DNA from: an uncultured Synechococcus sp.
GTDB taxonomy: Bacteria > Cyanobacteriota > Cyanobacteriia > PCC-6307 > Cyanobiaceae
Direction: 5' to 3'
Length of the DNA: 7,244 bases
Assembly (NCBI GenBank): GCA_937975655.1
Contig: CALJTZ010000520.1
Span: 1 to 7,244, forward strand
Shown one piece after another: positions 6,319 through 7,244 of the stretch. A program made the translations under genes and the position numbers. The notes beneath the pieces are model-generated. The model did no database searches and was not told where the DNA came from. It was given only the letters and a program-made list of their open reading frames with translations. Within the stretch, counting starts at the first letter, position 1, and each line of letters begins with the position of its first letter.

Positions 6319-7244
6319 ACATCCGGCCGATCAAGCCATTGTCGTCAAGATCTTGGTTGAAAAGCTGTTCGTCTTTTAGGATCTCTTGCCTGCTTAGTCC
6401 GTGAGTCGGGAAGGCAATATTGTTGTCAATGATAGTTTTCAGAATCTTCACTTCCTTGCTGCTTCCGGCTGGGCGTTTGTGGTAGACGACTGCATAACTG
6501 TTGTTTGTCCCTCCCTCGATGATGATGTCTTTGACGGTGTTGAGATCCGTTAGGGCGAACTGATTCGATTCCAGTAACTTGCCTTCCGAGCCTGTTCGCG
6601 GTGCTTGGGCGCCGTCCGTGGCCGGTTCTAGTTCATTGAGCGTCCCACTCATCTCGGTATCCAAGGTCGCCAGTTGAACCTGGAGTTCCATGGAGGCCGG
6701 TACTTGGCGACTCCACAAAGGCGTGGCTTTTCTGGCTAAGGCATGAACGGCTGGATCGGTTTCAATGCTGGCGTAGGAGTAGCTTTTCCAGCTTGGATTC
6801 CCGTCGGCTCCGTCTTCACGGATCCATAGTTTACTGGCTTGTTCGTCGATGGTAAGATTGTTGATCTTCGGATTGCTCTCAGTCGGCGAAGATGCTTGGC
6901 CTTGGTAGCGAATATCCCAATAATAACCAAGGGTCATGGTGTCTATTTGAGTAACAATCCGTTCGGAGCGCTGCTTCATGCTGTTCAGCCGTTCCGGATC
7001 ATTGCGTAGAGTTGTGTCATTCCACCGAAACAACGGTGATCCCTGGTCTACGGAAAATCCATATTGATCCTTGTAGGCGACTAGGTCTTGATCTTGACTG
7101 GCATCTGAAGATGATTCCATCTCGACCTGCCCAAAAAATCCAAGGTTGTCTTTCCCAATTTGTTGATAACCAGGTTGGCTTCGGGTAAAGTCCCATGCAT
7201 ACCATGCTCCACTGCTCGCTGAATCCTCAATCTCTTCGAAGATC
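6299..7244 (-). CDS. Partial unrecognised protein with EF-hand-like C-terminus
   Basis: This open minus-strand frame continues past the right edge; 314 C-terminal residues are visible. A Met at 7120 exists with only a weak purine-rich leader. The 41 codons before it are open and read like protein (GAWYAWDFTRSQPGYQQIG), so I take the true start to lie outside. I do not recognise the protein. What can be seen is an acidic, Asn/Ser/Asp-rich chain with seven scattered Trp and clusters such as GYYWDIRYQG. There are no Cys and no transmembrane segment. The end is GLSRQEILKDEQLFNQDLDD followed by NGLIG. DLDDNGLI (visible residues 298-305) fits the DxDxNGxI calcium loop of dockerins and half EF-hands, but lacks the Glu at loop position 12. 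This tail resembles, from memory, the C-terminal segments of cyanobacterial tryptophan-rich or surface-exposed repeat proteins, so a secreted or cell-surface role is possible. GC is near 40-50% against about 68% in ndhA, suggesting acquisition or unusual selection. The stop lies within ndhE. Confidence 0.7.
   Translation of the reverse strand, partial: IFEEIEDSASSGAWYAWDFTRSQPGYQQIGKDNLGFFGQVEMESSSDASQDQDLVAYKDQYGFSVDQGSPLFRWNDTTLRNDPERLNSMKQRSERIVTQIDTMTLGYYWDIRYQGQASSPTESNPKINNLTIDEQASKLWIREDGADGNPSWKSYSYASIETDPAVHALARKATPLWSRQVPASMELQVQLATLDTEMSGTLNELEPATDGAQAPRTGSEGKLLESNQFALTDLNTVKDIIIEGGTNNSYAVVYHKRPAGSSKEVKILKTIIDNNIAFPTHGLSRQEILKDEQLFNQDLDDNGLIGRMSTNAAG

Noticed and set aside
6331..6360. 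An imperfect inverted repeat (TCAAgCCA / TGGTTGA, one bulge) and the palindrome CAAGATCTTG at 6346-6355, considered as an ndhE terminator or operator.
   Set aside because: The stem is AT-rich and 7 bp with a bulge. The nearest T-run begins about 14 bases later, and the sequence encodes the EF-hand-like tail on the minus strand. A chance match is likely.
7017..7205. A 62-codon minus-strand frame near the right edge.
   Set aside because: It overlaps the longer minus-strand frame that continues beyond the window, and is Arg/Trp-rich with no domain features.

Overview
The window looks like a piece of a high-GC unicellular cyanobacterium, most likely of the Cyanobium/Synechococcus (alpha-cyanobacterial) group. 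The reasons are the ndhA-ndhI-ndhG-ndhE gene order of the cyanobacterial NDH-1 complex, a cyanobacterial-type citrate synthase directly upstream, a DUF3352-like protein, and GC near 68% in a sampled stretch of ndhA. The genus is an inference from composition and gene content, not from a marker gene.

Layout. Positions 2-2130 hold a two-gene unit: a membrane-anchored DUF3352-type protein and a SixA-type phosphohistidine phosphatase, overlapping by one base (TGATG). Positions 2215-3384 encode a complete citrate synthase with all catalytic residues. Positions 3447-6318 encode four NDH-1 subunits in operon order: NdhA and NdhE/NdhG (membrane arm) and NdhI (the two-[4Fe-4S] connecting subunit). ndhI/ndhG and ndhG/ndhE overlap by 4 bases (ATGA). 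All six genes lie on the plus strand with gaps of at most 84 bases, so one or two transcripts could carry them all.

At the end of ndhE the picture changes. From about 6319 to the right edge GC drops to roughly 40-50% in sampled lines. A single minus-strand reading frame (6299-7244) runs in from beyond the window and ends inside the last codons of ndhE. It encodes the C-terminal 314 residues of an acidic, Trp/Tyr-containing protein that ends in an EF-hand/dockerin-like loop. I do not recognise it securely; it is the only accessory-looking part of the window.

Functionally, citrate synthase feeds carbon into the oxidative branch of the TCA pathway. NDH-1 takes electrons from reduced ferredoxin into the plastoquinone pool in the thylakoid, supporting respiration, cyclic electron flow and, with other subunits, CO2 uptake. 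The DUF3352/SixA pair is probably regulatory or envelope-related, but nothing here ties it mechanistically to NDH-1. I found no RNA gene, CRISPR array, insertion sequence, transposase or convincing intrinsic terminator. No stretch longer than about 85 bases lacks a gene.
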